Assembly (NCBI RefSeq): GCF_030272615.1
Contig: NC_081415.1
Coordinates: 109,572,406 to 109,636,405, forward strand
Direction of reading: 5' to 3'
Origin: Cryptomeria japonica
Taxonomy: Eukaryota > Streptophyta > Pinopsida > Cupressales > Cupressaceae
DNA length: 64,000 nt
Under the pieces are notes generated by a model. It saw nothing but the letters and a program-made list of their open reading frames with translations, was not told where the DNA came from and ran no database searches. How positions within the stretch are numbered: position 1 is the stretch's first letter; each line of letters opens with the position of its first letter. This document shows, piece by piece, positions 47,431 through 58,681 of this stretch. The position numbers were made by a program, and so were the translations under genes.

Positions 47431-47819
47431 ACTGATTGGTATGCATTATTAGAGATATTATTCATTCTGGCACTAATGTGGGGATGTACTACTCTAGGGA
47501 GTAGTTAGCTTTGTGTTTCAGTGGTTTATGTATTTGCTTTGATATTTTTGTCAGATTTAGGGCATTGATGTCAAAGGGGAAGAGATATTGATGTGAAAAA
47601 AGGGGTTGTATACATTAGGGGGAGAGATATATTTATAATATAGAGCTTTAGAGAGATATCATTCACAAGGGGAGTTTGGTCTTTGTTTTAGAACTTCATT
47701 TCTATATCTTTGAGTGGGAGATTGTTGGTTGTATTCCATTGGGGGAGACTTGTTTGGCATTTCTTGGTACTTAGATTTTTTTCACATCTAGTGTTTCCAT
47801 CAATGCCAAAGGGGAATAT
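47431..47819 (+). other. Copia D 3' untranslated part with polypurine tract
   Basis: No gene. It parallels copia A's 24178-24568. The tract before the LTR is worn ('aatgccaaaggggaatat'). Confidence 0.75.
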
Positions 47820-49058
47820 TGTTGTCCATTTGGAGTAATAAATTATGTGTTGCATTGATGTTTTTCCATTGATGTCAACACTAGCTATTTTGGATGCTTT
47901 ACCAACACCCTTCTAGTCCCGGTAGGATGTGTGGTTGCTGGTTGGATTGGATCCAACATGATCTGGTATTCTCTGGTATGATTTGGTTATGGAATTGGCT
48001 TATTGATTCTACTCATGTTCATATTCAGTTAGTTGGTTTTGGTCTGGTGAACGGATGCTATCCTGTTTGCTTGGAAGCTTGGTTTGTGGTTTCGGTGAGG
48101 GTTTCACCGACAGAGCTTTGATGAAGATCTTTGATGAATTGTATAAGTGGTGTTGGTGCGGCTTGTGATGGAGATTATGGATGTTGATGGTGATCATGTT
48201 TAAGACTTGGTAGATTGGGATCATTGCTTTAGCATGTGGACCTATATTGGGTCCTGGTTGATCTAGGTTATGGAACAACTTAATGTAACGTGTGGATTGG
48301 ACCTCTCGATGTGTTTCCAGGATGTCTTATGGGTTGGTTATTATTTTTTTGGTCTAAGGCCGACATGTTTTGTAATTATGTAATTTGTTTATTGTCAGGT
48401 GGCTGACCTGATTGTTTATGGTTGAGGGTTTGTATAAATATGATGTAAGATCGCATTGTAGATCATGGTCATAGGTATGGGAAATGGATATGTAATGTGC
48501 GAATAATATAATATCATTCAGGCAGAGGATTTGGTCGATCATTGGAGATTGAGTTGGGTTTATGTAAGAGGATGTAGTCCTCTAGTATTGAGCTTAACCA
48601 AAACTGTATTCAAGCATAGGAGATGCTATCTTTGCAGTTCATTCATTCTTTCGGATTGTAGTTTGGATTTCTATGTAGTCAGTGAGACTCCTTTTGTGAT
48701 GAGCAGTGCGCTCTAAGCCATTGTCCTTCCTGCAAGTGAAGGCCCCTCAATTGTAATCCACATACTTACTATAGAAGTATTATCTGACTGTGGGTAGGCT
48801 TCCCACCGTGGTTTTTCCCTTTACTAGGTTTTCCACGTATAAATCTTGGTGTCATGTGGATGGTATTTATTCTTTGATTATTGTTTATGCTTAATTAGTT
48901 TATCTATTATTCTGGTATTTGGTTTAAGCATTTCGGTATTAATGTTTTGGGATGTGGTATTAAAAAATCCTAATTGCTAATTGTTCCGATAATCTGTGAC
49001 AACTGATTCACCCCCCCCCCCCTCTCAGTTGTCTTCCGGTTATTTGAAGTGTCTAACA
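47820..49058 (+). repeat. 3' LTR of copia D
   Basis: 1239 bp, TGTTGTCCATTTGG to GTCTAACA, followed by TSD aaaat. The C-run near 49010 is the longest of this family in the window (about 13 C). Confidence 0.92.
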
Positions 49059-49063
49059 AAAAT

Positions 49064-50319
49064 TGACAAAGGAATTGTCATCAAAATAAGGGGATGCAAG
49101 TTTAGAAGGATGAACTTGTTTTATAGGAGGAAGTTTCATAACATTTCTTTGCAACAATTGAGACATAATACTATGCAAAGATTCATTCAAAAGAGTAAAC
49201 TATCTTTCTCTTTGAAAAATTTAGAAATAGAAGGCACGCCTATTGTAGCATTCACATTGTTGTTGTTGATTGTATCATTGAACTTGATGAAGCTTTTTGT
49301 TGGTTTGAACTTCACAAACAGTTGTTGAACACTCTCCCCTTTATCACTCGGAGCCATAGGAGTGGATTGCTCCATTTGACTCACAACCAGTTGATAATTA
49401 TGGATTGTTGTGCACAACTACGGAAAGGAAGTAAACTCAGACAAAAGAAGCTTTTCCCTGATATCTTTTTGCAAATTAGAAATGAAAATTCTTTGAATAT
49501 CATTATTTAATACTTGAAAAGAAATTTGAGCACATAAATTCTTATATCTAACAATGAAATCAGTCACTTTTTCTTTAACACCTTGTTTACAATGCATTAA
49601 ATCAGTTAAAGTGATTTTAGGACCAAATTTATTTTGAAATTGTTGTATGAAAAAATTTTCTAGTTGTTGAAAAGAAGTGATAGAATAAGAAGGCAAAGAG
49701 AAATACCATTGTAAGGCCTTATCTCTTAATGTTCTTATAAACAGTTTCAAAAACAATCTTTGATCATAAGCAAAATCAATACACAATGTTTGAAATATTT
49801 TGACATGTGTAAGAGGATCACCTTTTCCATTATAGAGTTCCAATTGAGGGACCTCCACATGCTTAGGTGGCACTAGTTAACAATATCAAAAGAAAGTAGG
49901 CTCACAACATCAAAGGTGGGCACATTAAAATTGGATTGACTCATAGAAGCAATTTGTTGTTGTAAGGAAGACAGGGTTTGAGAAAGATTGTTAATGGTTG
50001 CTTCGGTAGAAGAATTGATGTTAGACATAGTTGATTGAGAAGCTGGTGTGATGTTATTTAAGGAAGACATGGATTGAGAATAAGGTGGTGGGACATTATG
50101 ATAAGTAGGCATAGGTGATGATTGTGTAGGAAATGGGACACTTAAAGGAGGAAAAAAATTGTTGAATGAATTGCTCCCTTGTGTCACATTGATTGGTTGA
50201 GGGATAATAGGAATACTTATGGAAGACATAGGTAAAGATGGAGGATTAAATGAAGAAGAGGGATTTCCCCCATGACCAATGGTTGTAGGAATGACATTTT
50301 GAGTTGATGTAGCCATGAT
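49064..50319 (-). pseudogene. Gypsy B gag, central part
   Basis: Reading leftwards from 50319: a Ser/Pro/Asn-rich segment (MATSTQNVIPTTIGHGG; SSLQQQIASMSQSNF), a stop at 49875 region, then the retrotransposon gag domain PPKHVEVPQLELYNGKGDP, YDQRLFLKLFIRTLRDKALQW, FIQQFQNKFGPKITLTDLM and YKNLCAQISFQ (49873-49480). A further part reaches 49064, where copia D is inserted; the zinc-knuckle segment continues at 33821. It differs from gag of F and G in detail, so B is a separate family. It forms the particle shell and binds RNA in working elements. Confidence 0.82.
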
Positions 50320-50324
50320 GTTTG

Positions 50325-51381
50325 TGTAGGTCCCGGAGACAACTGAGAGGGGGGAGTGAATCAGTTGTCAAATAAATTCAAACTAAAAACTTATTAACCA
50401 ACTTAATGCTTAATACCGGTAAATCAGTTAAGTATGGCGGTAGACAGTGTTAACAAAAAATTGTTGTACCGATAAGAATTAATGCATGAAACATAAACAC
50501 AAAGTCATCCACAACACATGACACCAATATTTGTACGTGGAAACCCTGTAAGGGGAAAAACCATGGTGGGAAACCTTACCCACAATCAGATGATACTACT
50601 ACAGATAGTAAGTGTACAAAGAGGGGTCTGCACATGCAGAAAGGCCAATAGCCTAGAGCTCACTGCTCAATCACAAATGGGAGTCACACTGACTATAGTT
50701 GGATGGTTAAATCCAATAAGAATGTACTGCACAAAATAGCATCTTCATATGTTGGATTCAGTACTAGTGTAATGTTGATATGCTTCTACAAAAACCTAAC
50801 TTCGCTTTCAAATGATGTCTTCATGTATATCCCTGCTTGATCTTGCATATACCCTTCCTTAAATCTTTTTTGCATTCCACACTTGATCTTACAAATAAGA
50901 TCTTACATTTATACCATACCCTAAGACCAATTTTAGTAGGTCGGCTCTACAAGATATTACAATAAAAATATTTTACAAATAATACAATATCCGATGCAAT
51001 AACCGACTGAACATGTCGGCTTTAATGCATTTACAACAATAATAAATCATCTCCATAGCGTGCCATGCTGATCTGGAAAAGATAAACCTGTCAATGTAAC
51101 CCTAGATAACCTGGACCTATTTGCCGGTAAAAGCAAATATGCAAATAAGAATATACCAATGATTATTAATTCAAAATAAAGTGTCCACATGATGTTTTCG
51201 ACATTAGCAAGTGTCTTCCATGTCTTTGCAGGTACCGGTGAACATTATATCCTAGCGGTTAACCATATACTGGTAACTGTTGCACAGTTTACTGTTTGCC
51301 GGTGAATGTTGCTGGATCTCCAATGTAGGTGTATTTAGTAGGTGTTGACATCAATGAAAAACCCATACCAAAATACCAACA
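50325..51381 (-). repeat. 3' LTR of copia C
   Basis: Plus-strand ends are TGTAGGTCCCGGAGAC and AATACCAACA. The G-run near 50350 and the hairpin block near 50565-50585 are the minus-strand versions of the motifs seen in A and D. Confidence 0.93.
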
Positions 51382-51794
51382 ATCTCCCCCTTTGGCATTG
51401 ATGGCAACACAAGATGGAAAAACCATCAAAGTGCCAAAACAGAAATGCCAAGTACAAAAACCAACAATCTCCATTTCTCCCCCTGGGAGTAACATGTGTT
51501 TATTCAAAGATTTATTTTCAATACCAATCTCTCATACCAATCTCTCCTCAAAAAGATAATGCATTTTTCCATATATCTCTCCCTAATGTTTTTCATATAG
51601 CTCTCCCCAATGTTTTTCCATATATCTCTCCCCCTTTGACATCAAATGCCAAAGACACAAAAAGTCAAGTTCATACAAAATACCAACCAATTCAATATAC
51701 CAACTACTCCCCCTGAGAAGTAGCTTCCTCATCAAATACCGGAATAAAAGATTTGTCCATTTAATTCTGTCAGTTGATGACAATCATCAACTAT
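51382..51794 (-). other. Copia C 3' untranslated part with polypurine tract
   Basis: No gene. On the minus strand several 'gggggaga' words precede the final tract 'aatgccaaagggggagat' next to the LTR. The small ORFs here are incidental. Confidence 0.8.
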
Positions 51795-52193
51795 CTACGT
51801 CTCTACTGGTGGAGGTAAGACTCCGAGCTGATCTCTGAGATACTCAAAAGTTTCCTTAGGCAAAGGTTTTGTGAAAATACCTACAAGTTGTTCTTTAGTA
51901 TTCACATAAACCAGTTTTATCTCCTTTTCTTCAACTTTTTCCCCTAGAAAATTCAGTTTGATAGAAACATGTTTTGTTTTAGAATGTAATACTGGATTCT
52001 TAGATATATCAATTGCTACAGTGTTATCACAATATATAGTAATAGGTTCCTTGTATTTTATCTTTATGTCTTTCAACATTTGCTTAAGCCAAAGTACCTA
52101 TGTACAGTTTGTTGTTGCTGCAACATATTCTAATTCTGCTATTGATAAAGATGTACAACTCTATTTCTTAATTATCCAAGAAACTAATCTCTT
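51795..52193 (-). pseudogene. Copia C RNase H C-terminal part
   Basis: Continues from the RT frame: SWIIKK, SLSIAELEYVAATTNCT, then IYCDNTVAIDISKNPVLHSKTKH-like text and LVGIFTKPLPKETFEYLRDQ, ending at 51795. RNase H removes the RNA template during cDNA synthesis. TGA near 52193 and TAG codons near 52165 and 52105 separate it from RT; the last two stand where the family has Gln. Apart from these the frame is continuous. Confidence 0.88.
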
Positions 52194-53429
52194 TCAAAGA
52201 AAGAATGCTCCTCCAGTGGTGCTTTTTCTATCATCCACATCTCCTGCCCAATTTGCATTTGTGTATGCATATAGATCAAAATTTTCATCTTTAGGATACC
52301 ATAATCCAAGATTTGATGTGCCTTGTAAGTACCAAAAAATCCTTTTTACTGCTGATTCATGATTTTCCCTAGGATTACTCTGAAATATAGAAACTATACA
52401 TACTGCATTCATAATATCAGGTTTGGTTTGTGTCAAATACAGTAAACCTCCTATCATAGATTTGTATCTAGTTGGATTAACAGGTGTAGATTCATCCCTT
52501 TGAGATAATTTGTCATTTGTAGTCATAGGTGTGCTTACTAGTTTAGAGTTCTCCATCCCAAATTTATTAAGTAGTTCTTTCAAGTACTTAGATTGACTCA
52601 AAAATATGCCTTTATCAGTCTGTAAAATCTGCAATCCTAAAAAGAATTTTATTTCTTCGATCATAGACATTTCAAATTCATGTTGCGTTTCAAGAGAAAA
52701 TTCTTTGCATAATCCATCTTCTCCTCCAAAGATTATATCATCAACAAATACTTCCATAATAAAGATGTCATCATTAGTTACTTTGTAATATAAATTGCTA
52801 TCTGCATTTCCTTTAGTAAAACCAATCTTTAAAAGATACTTATCCAATCTTGCATACCAAGCTCTTGGAGCTTGTTTTAATCCATACAGAGCTTTTCTTA
52901 ATCTACAAACCATATCATTGTCATTTGTCAAAGAAAATCCATCAGGTTGTTCAATATAGACTTCCTCTTCAAGATCTCCATTCAAAAATGCACATTTAAT
53001 ATCCATTTGATAAACTTTGTTACCCTTGTGAGCTGCAAAGGCCAAGAATAATCTAACTACCTCAATTCTGGCTACCAATGCAAAGGTTTCATTGTAATCA
53101 ACTCCTTCTTTCTGAGAATATCCCTTACACACTAGTCTTGCTTTATTTCTGACAACCTTACCATCTTCATTGAGTTTGTTTCTAAATACCCATTTGGTTC
53201 CAATTACATTTTTATTTTTAGGCCGGGGAACTAATGTCCAAGTATTATTTTTCTCAATTTGTCCTAATTCTTCTTCCATAGCTTTAATCCAAAAATTATC
53301 TTCACATGCCTCATTGATAGATAATGGTTCGATTTGAGAAATAAGACATACCTCTTCATTTGCCAATCTTCCTCTTGTCATGACTCCTTTAAATTTGCTT
53401 CCAATTATCTGATCTTCAGAATGATTCAA
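52194..53429 (-). CDS. Copia C reverse transcriptase and RNase H start (open, 411 codons)
   Basis: The longest intact coding stretch in the window. It begins [17 protein letters not shown] (the ATG is internal to the polyprotein). It contains [91 protein letters not shown], the catalytic Asp pair in [43 protein letters not shown] and then the RNase H start [19 protein letters not shown]. All key RT blocks are present without a stop. It would be released from a gag-pol polyprotein, which is itself broken elsewhere, so this is an intact domain in a defective element. Confidence 0.9.
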   Translation of the reverse strand: MNHSEDQIIGSKFKGVMTRGRLANEEVCLISQIEPLSINEACEDNFWIKAMEEELGQIEKNNTWTLVPRPKNKNVIGTKWVFRNKLNEDGKVVRNKARLVCKGYSQKEGVDYNETFALVARIEVVRLFLAFAAHKGNKVYQMDIKCAFLNGDLEEEVYIEQPDGFSLTNDNDMVCRLRKALYGLKQAPRAWYARLDKYLLKIGFTKGNADSNLYYKVTNDDIFIMEVFVDDIIFGGEDGLCKEFSLETQHEFEMSMIEEIKFFLGLQILQTDKGIFLSQSKYLKELLNKFGMENSKLVSTPMTTNDKLSQRDESTPVNPTRYKSMIGGLLYLTQTKPDIMNAVCIVSIFQSNPRENHESAVKRIFWYLQGTSNLGLWYPKDENFDLYAYTNANWAGDVDDRKSTTGGAFFL

Positions 53430-53453
53430 TCTTACATACCGGGGTGTCTTAGT

Positions 53454-54560
53454 CTATTGTTGTTCATCATTTACTGTGGAATCTTCTGATGATACCGGAG
53501 TAACTGGATCATCATTATGTACTGGTGGATTTATTGTTGGTTCATTTGTCATAATTTCTATTACCGGTTCAGAGTCTATATACCTTGAAGTTCCTCTGAA
53601 TTGTTCATCAATCTTTACATTTGTACTCTCAAAAAAAAGTTGTAATCTTTTATTAAAACATCTATATGCTTTACTCTTAGATGAATAACCAAGAAATATT
53701 CCTTCATCACTTCTAGGATCAAACTTGCCAATATACTCATCTCTTTTAATATAACATTTACTTCCAAAAATTCTGAAATACTTAAGAGTAGGAGTATTAC
53801 AAAACCATAGTTCATGAGGGGTCTTACTGGTTTCACCTTTGATGTGAACTTTGTTGAATGTATAGATAGCAGTGCTTACTGCCTCTCTCCAGTACACATG
53901 TGGTAGATTTGCTTCTGATAACATACTTCTTGCTGCATCCAAAATAGTTCTGTTTTTCCTTTCAACAACTCCATTCTATTATGGTGTCCGAGGTGCTGAT
54001 AATTGTCTTTTGATTCCATTTACTTCACAAAATGTATTAGATGTGAATTCTCCTCCTTGATCTGATTTTAGACATTTAATTTTCTTACTGGTTTCATTTT
54101 CAACCATTGCTTTGAATAGCTTGAACTTCCCAAGTACTTCTAATTTTTCTCTGAGAAAAGTAACCCAACACATTCTAGAATAATCATCAATAATCAGCAT
54201 GAAATATCTATCACCTTGTAAGCTTTTAGTTCTAGCTGGACCACATAAATCAGTGTGAATTAAATGAAGAGCATTATTGGATTTTTCTGGAATACTTTTG
54301 AAACTAGCTCTAACCTGTTTTCCAAATTGACATTCCTTGCAAATTGTATTCTGAGGTTTCACAATTTTAGGTAGATCTCTAACTACCTTAGAAGTACTAA
54401 TTTTTACCATGCAATCAAAATTTACATGACATAGTCTTTTATGCCATAGCCAACTTTCATCTATATGTGCAATTAAGCATGCCTTTTCACTGTTATTCAA
54501 ATGAAAGATATTACCTCTAGTCTGATTACCGGTTGCGATTTCCAAACCAGTTCTATTCAT
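53454..54560 (-). pseudogene. Copia C integrase
   Basis: 54560-53979: LWHKRLCHVNFDCMVKIS and ICKECQFGKQVR (zinc site), HTDLCGPARTKSLQGDRYF with catalytic Asp, IIDDYSRMCWVTFL and LKSDQGGEFTS (second Asp). Two adjacent stops (TAA TAG) near 53975 replace the expected Gln-Gln just before NGVVERKNRT (catalytic Glu). 53942-53454: ARSMLSEANLPHVYWREAV, TFNKVHIKGETSKTPHELW and DPRSDEGIFLGYSSKSK. A TAG at about 53451, again at an expected Gln, separates it from RT. Except for these stops the frame is open. Confidence 0.9.
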
Positions 54561-55935
54561 GATTTTGCATTTTCCATTTTTAAATTGTAATTGAAACCTT
54601 TCTCAACTAATTGACCAACACTTAAAAGATTATGTTTTAATCCTTCAACATAGTAGACATTGTCAGTGTTATGTTTACCACCAAGAGATATTGAACCCTT
54701 ACCTTTGATTGAACAGGCTTTGTCATCTCTAAATCTTACTAAACCTCCATTGTATTCTTGAAAGTTCAAGAATTTACCTTTGTCTCCAGTCATGTGATCT
54801 GAGCATCCTGTGTCAATAATCCATTCATCCTTTGATTCAACTTTAGCTGCTAGGGCTTGTTCTACTGGTTGAGCAATAGGTACCAGTTGATTTTCTGTTA
54901 TAGCAACAAAGACCCATCCGTTGTCTGCTAGATCCTCATCAGAATCATCAGTCACACCTTCATCAGCAATGTAACAAGATTTATCTTTTTTTTTCTTAAA
55001 TTTGTATCTCTGGTATTCGAGATTAGGTTTGTATGTCCTTCTAGCTTCTTCTCTTATTCTAGCATGTCTATCAGGGCATCTTGAAGCCATATGACCAATC
55101 TTATTACAGTTGAAACATTTAAAGGGTGCTTTACCTTCATACTTACTTCCAATTGGACCTTTTGGCATTTTTCTTGCAAATAGTGCTTCAAGTTCTTCGA
55201 GCTCTTCATTCTCCTTCCTAGTTTCTTCAAGTTCTCTTGCATAAAAGGCTCTCCAATCTGATTTGTCAAAGGATGGAGCAGATGATGTTGATGCTTTGAA
55301 GGCCAAATCAGTTTTTATAGTAGTAACAAGACCAAATTCCTCAATTTCAAAAGCTAAAAGTTTTCCAATCAATGTATCCCTAGTTACTGATGTATTAGGC
55401 ATTGTTCTCAACTCATTTATAGCAGTATCCTTCATTTTATATGCCAGTGGAAAACCTCTTAAGATTTTTGAAACAATCTCATCTTCACTCAAGGTTCCTC
55501 CACAACATTTGATACCCAAAACAATTTCATTTACTCTTTCCATAAAAGCAGAAATCCTTTCAAATTCTTCCATTTTCAGATGTTCATACCTGACTTGGAA
55601 GCTTTCAAGTTTTGCAATTTTGAATATGGAATCCCCTTCATTCAGTGTTTCCAAATGATCCCAGATAGCTTTTGCAATGGATCTATCTGATAATCCCATG
55701 ATTTATTGATCTGATAATGCACTCAAAAGTGCTTCTCTTGCTTTGAAATCATTTTCTTCATCTTTAGCTAAAGTAATGGGAGCAGTCTGACTAGCTACAA
55801 TAGTAGTATAACCATTCTTAGTAACTTCCCAGATGTCTTTACCAATGCAATTCAGATGTGTCTCCATTCTGATTTTCCATATCCCATGGTTCCATCAAGT
55901 TTAGGACTATCCTTTCTGAAATAATTAGTAGACAT
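54557..55935 (-). pseudogene. Copia C gag and protease
   Basis: The ATG at 55935 (MSTNYFRKDSPKLDG) lies 58 bp after the primer site. A frameshift just after LDG and a TAA near 55707 (expected Gln in DQ-IMGL) break the start. From 55699 a 380-codon frame is open: GLSDRSIAKAIWDHL, FQVRYEHLKMEEFERI, GTLSEDEIVSKILRGFP, the zinc knuckle CFNCNKIGHMASRC (complete CCHC) near 55110, and the protease signature EWIIDTGCSDHMTGDKGKF near 54800 (Asp-Thr-Gly intact). Gag packages RNA and the protease cuts the polyprotein. Confidence 0.9.
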
Positions 55936-55978
55936 TGGATCTCCTCAAGTTGTTAAACTTCTGCAAAAAGAGGACTAA

Positions 55979-55992
55979 GCTCTGATACCAAT
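55979..55992 (-). promoter_or_regulatory. Primer binding site of copia C
   Basis: On the minus strand ATTGGTATCAGAGC directly follows the 5' LTR. It is the standard initiator-methionine tRNA site of plant copia elements, without a mismatch in TGGTATCAGAGC. Confidence 0.92.
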
Positions 55993-57049
55993 TGTAGGTC
56001 CCAAAGACAACTGAGAGGGGGGGGGTGAATCAGTTGTCAAATAAATTCAAACTAAAAACTTATTAACCAACTTAATGCTTAATACCGGTAAATCAGTTAA
56101 GTATGCTGGTAGACAGTGTTAACAGAAAACTGTTGTACCGGTAAGAATTAATGAATGAAACATAAGCACAAAGTCATCCACAACACATGACACCAATATT
56201 TGTATGTGGAAACCCTGTAAGGGGAAAAACATGGTCGGAAACCTTACCCATAATCAAATGATACTACTGCAGATAGTAAGTGTACAAAGAGGGGTCTGCA
56301 CATGCAGAAAGGCCAACAACCTAGAGCTCACTGCTCAATCACAAATGGGAGTCACACTGACTACAGTTGGATGGTTAAATCCAATAAGAATGTACTGCAC
56401 AAAATAGCATCTTCATATGCTGGATTCAGTACCAGTGTAATGCTGATATGCTTCTACAAAAACCTAACTTCACTTTCAAATGATGTCTTCATGTATATCC
56501 CTGCTTGATCTCGCATATACCCTTCCTTAAATCTTTTTCGCATTCCACACTTGATCTTACAAATAAGATCTTACATTTATACCATACCCTAAGACCAATT
56601 TTAGTAGGTCGGCTCTACAAGATATTACAATATAAACATTTTACAAATAATACAATATCCGATGCAATAACCGATTGAACATGTCAGCTTTAATGAATTT
56701 ACAACAATAATAAATCATCTCCATAGCGTGCCATGTTGATCTGGAAAAGATAAACCTGTCGGTGTAACCCTAGATAACCTGGACCTATTTGCCGGTAAAA
56801 GAAAATATGCAAATAAGAATATACCAATGATTATTAATTCAAAATAAAGTGTCCACATGATGTCTTCAACATTACCAAGTGTCTTCCATGTCTTTGCAGG
56901 TACCGATGAACATTATATCCTGCCAGTTAACCATATACTGGTAACTATTGCATAGTTTGTTGTTTGCTGGTGAATGTTGCTGGATCTCCAATGTAGGTGT
57001 ATTTAGTAGGTGTTGACATCAATGACAAAACCATACCAAAATACCAACA
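55993..57049 (-). repeat. 5' LTR of copia C
   Basis: 1057 bp, the same length as the 3' LTR, with only scattered single-base differences by eye. Plus-strand ends are TGTAGGTCCCAAAGAC and AATACCAACA. Confidence 0.93.
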
Positions 57050-57054
57050 GTTTG

Positions 57055-57556
57055 AAGTGAAAGTAGGAACACTAGCCATTCAAGTGGTCAGAGGAATAAA
57101 ATAATTGATTTGATTTGAAGGTTGTGAATAACCTAAGTTCCCAGCACAACTCTTGATAGGTATGACATTAGAATCAACAATATGAGAAATGCCATGCAAT
57201 ATATCAATTCCATTCTTATCACTTTGAATCATGTGTTTAAGGCCTTCAATTAATGGAAGAGCTTCACTATTAGGGTATTCTTGGGACATCCATTGTTGAA
57301 AGTTATCAAATTGATTGTCCAATTTTGAAAGTTGATCTATGGAAGCTCTAGTCAAAGCTTCTTCGTGTTCATCATGGGATTCATCAATTGGATAGATAGG
57401 GACATGATTAAGATGAGAAGCATTAGCATTGTCCTCATTAAAGAATTCATCCAAATTATGCTCCATCTCCTCAGTAATTAAAACATGGGAAGCTTTAATT
57501 TTAATTCTTTGTCTAACAGGGATAATGTAGGTAGGACTAATAGTAGTGAAACTCAT
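57055..57556 (-). pseudogene. Gypsy B gag, N-terminal part
   Basis: Open frame starting MSFTTISPTYIIPVRQRIK at 57556 and continuing through acidic text (NLDEFFNEDNANASHLNH, HDEHEEALTRASIDQLS) to YSQPSNQINYFIPL. It ends at a stop near 57080, and copia C is inserted at 57050. The remaining gag follows at 50319. No known domain is visible in this part; its assignment to gag rests on position between leader and gag core. It could also be a separate small leader protein. Confidence 0.6.
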
Positions 57557-58681
57557 TCACTAGAGGGAAAATTGAAATTTTGAATTTTGAACAAAGCTTA
57601 AAAAATTGAGTAATGAAAAATTTAAGCAAATAATGATTAAACAATTTGAACTTTGTTGGAAGAAGAAAATGACACAATTTTCAAAATAATAAATCAAAGG
57701 AAATTGGAATTTTAAAATCAAGGCCAAGGGGATACCACTTAATTTTCAAATCAGAATTTTTAAAGTTAGGGCAGATTATAATTAGTCTCTTAATTTTTAA
57801 AAATTCCTTGAAATTAAAATGTTGAAATTTGAAGGTATCTTCGATGTTAGAGGGATTAAAAATCAAAAAAAGAAACCAGTCTTCTCGATTTAGGCTATTA
57901 AATACAGTCATACAGTCTCCCAAAATTTTAGGGAAAAAGTCGAGGACCGTGGCGAGAATGCACATAGTCAGACCAACTTTTTTCAAAAATTTTAAGGATG
58001 AATATTACAATGATTTTAAAGTTAATCCCCAAAAATTAGTGATTTTACGATTTCTAAATAGGCGAAACTAAGTTTCAAATGTGGAAATAGGACCCTATTA
58101 GGGTTTTGAAAAAAATGAAGAATTGGATTGCAAATTTGAAAAGGGTCAAACCTAATGGATAGGGACACCTTGGAGAATGTTTTAGAAACCTGAATCTAAA
58201 TGAAATTGATTGAAATTTGTACAAAATCCAATTAATTTTGAAAATTAGGGTTTTATGGCCTAACCACTTAACTTTTGAAATTTGAATTTTGGACAAAGGA
58301 GGGAAATTGAAAATTGGAATTGTAGGACAGAAGATAAGTTTGAAAATAGTCACAAATCTAAAAATTAAAGGGAAATTCAATTTTTGCACAATTTCAAGAA
58401 GATTTTTAAAAATTAGGGTTTTGATAATTAACCTCTTAATTTTGTGAATTTGATTTGCAAATTGAACAAGGCAATGAAGAAATTGAATTTGACAAACAAA
58501 GCAATTTTTAGCTCTAAGACAATAACAAGCAATTTTTGCAAAACACAAGTTCAATTTCAATTTTAAAAACTAGGGTTATGAATGAATTAACCACTAAGTT
58601 TGTAGAAAAATTAAACTTGTAAATGAAAAATATGCAATGATTTTTCAAAATAAAGCATGTAAGACATCGGGTTCACCAAAA
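57557..58681 (-). other. Leader of gypsy B with primer site and degenerate repeats (no gene)
   Basis: No gene; the ORFs at 57681-57986 and 58075-58560 are AT-rich and Phe/Ile-rich. Blocks resembling 'aaaattagggtttt... cctaaccacttaattttg' recur near 57715, 58090, 58236, 58410 and 58563, roughly 150-170 bp apart. The primer site is at the right end on the minus strand: TTTTGGTGAACCCGATG, next to the LTR. Confidence 0.65.

Larger units (their letters stand above)
33822..49058 (+). mobile_element. Copia element D (carries K and E)
   Basis: LTRs are 33822-35027 and 47820-49058, with perfect TSD aaaat at 33817-33821 and 49059-49063. It holds primer site, gag, protease, integrase, RT, RNase H and polypurine tract in normal copia order. 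Two insertions split it: K between protease and the pre-integrase region, and E inside integrase. Same LTR family as copia A. Many stops show it is old. Confidence 0.93.
50325..57049 (-). mobile_element. Copia element C (nearly complete, youngest looking)
   Basis: Both LTRs are 1057 bp (50325-51381 and 55993-57049), with perfect TSD gtttg at 50320-50324 and 57050-57054. The primer site (minus, 55979-55992, ATTGGTATCAGAGC) and polypurine tract (minus, 51382-51400) are canonical. gag-pol reads in one direction with long open stretches, the longest 411 codons for RT. Nothing has inserted into it. A handful of stops and one frameshift near the start of gag prevent expression of the whole polyprotein. 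Confidence 0.93.

Noticed and set aside
57681-58560. Two minus-strand ORFs with many Phe and Ile, looking like membrane proteins
   Set aside because: They come from AT-rich degenerate repeats in the leader of gypsy B; no start context and no conserved pattern.
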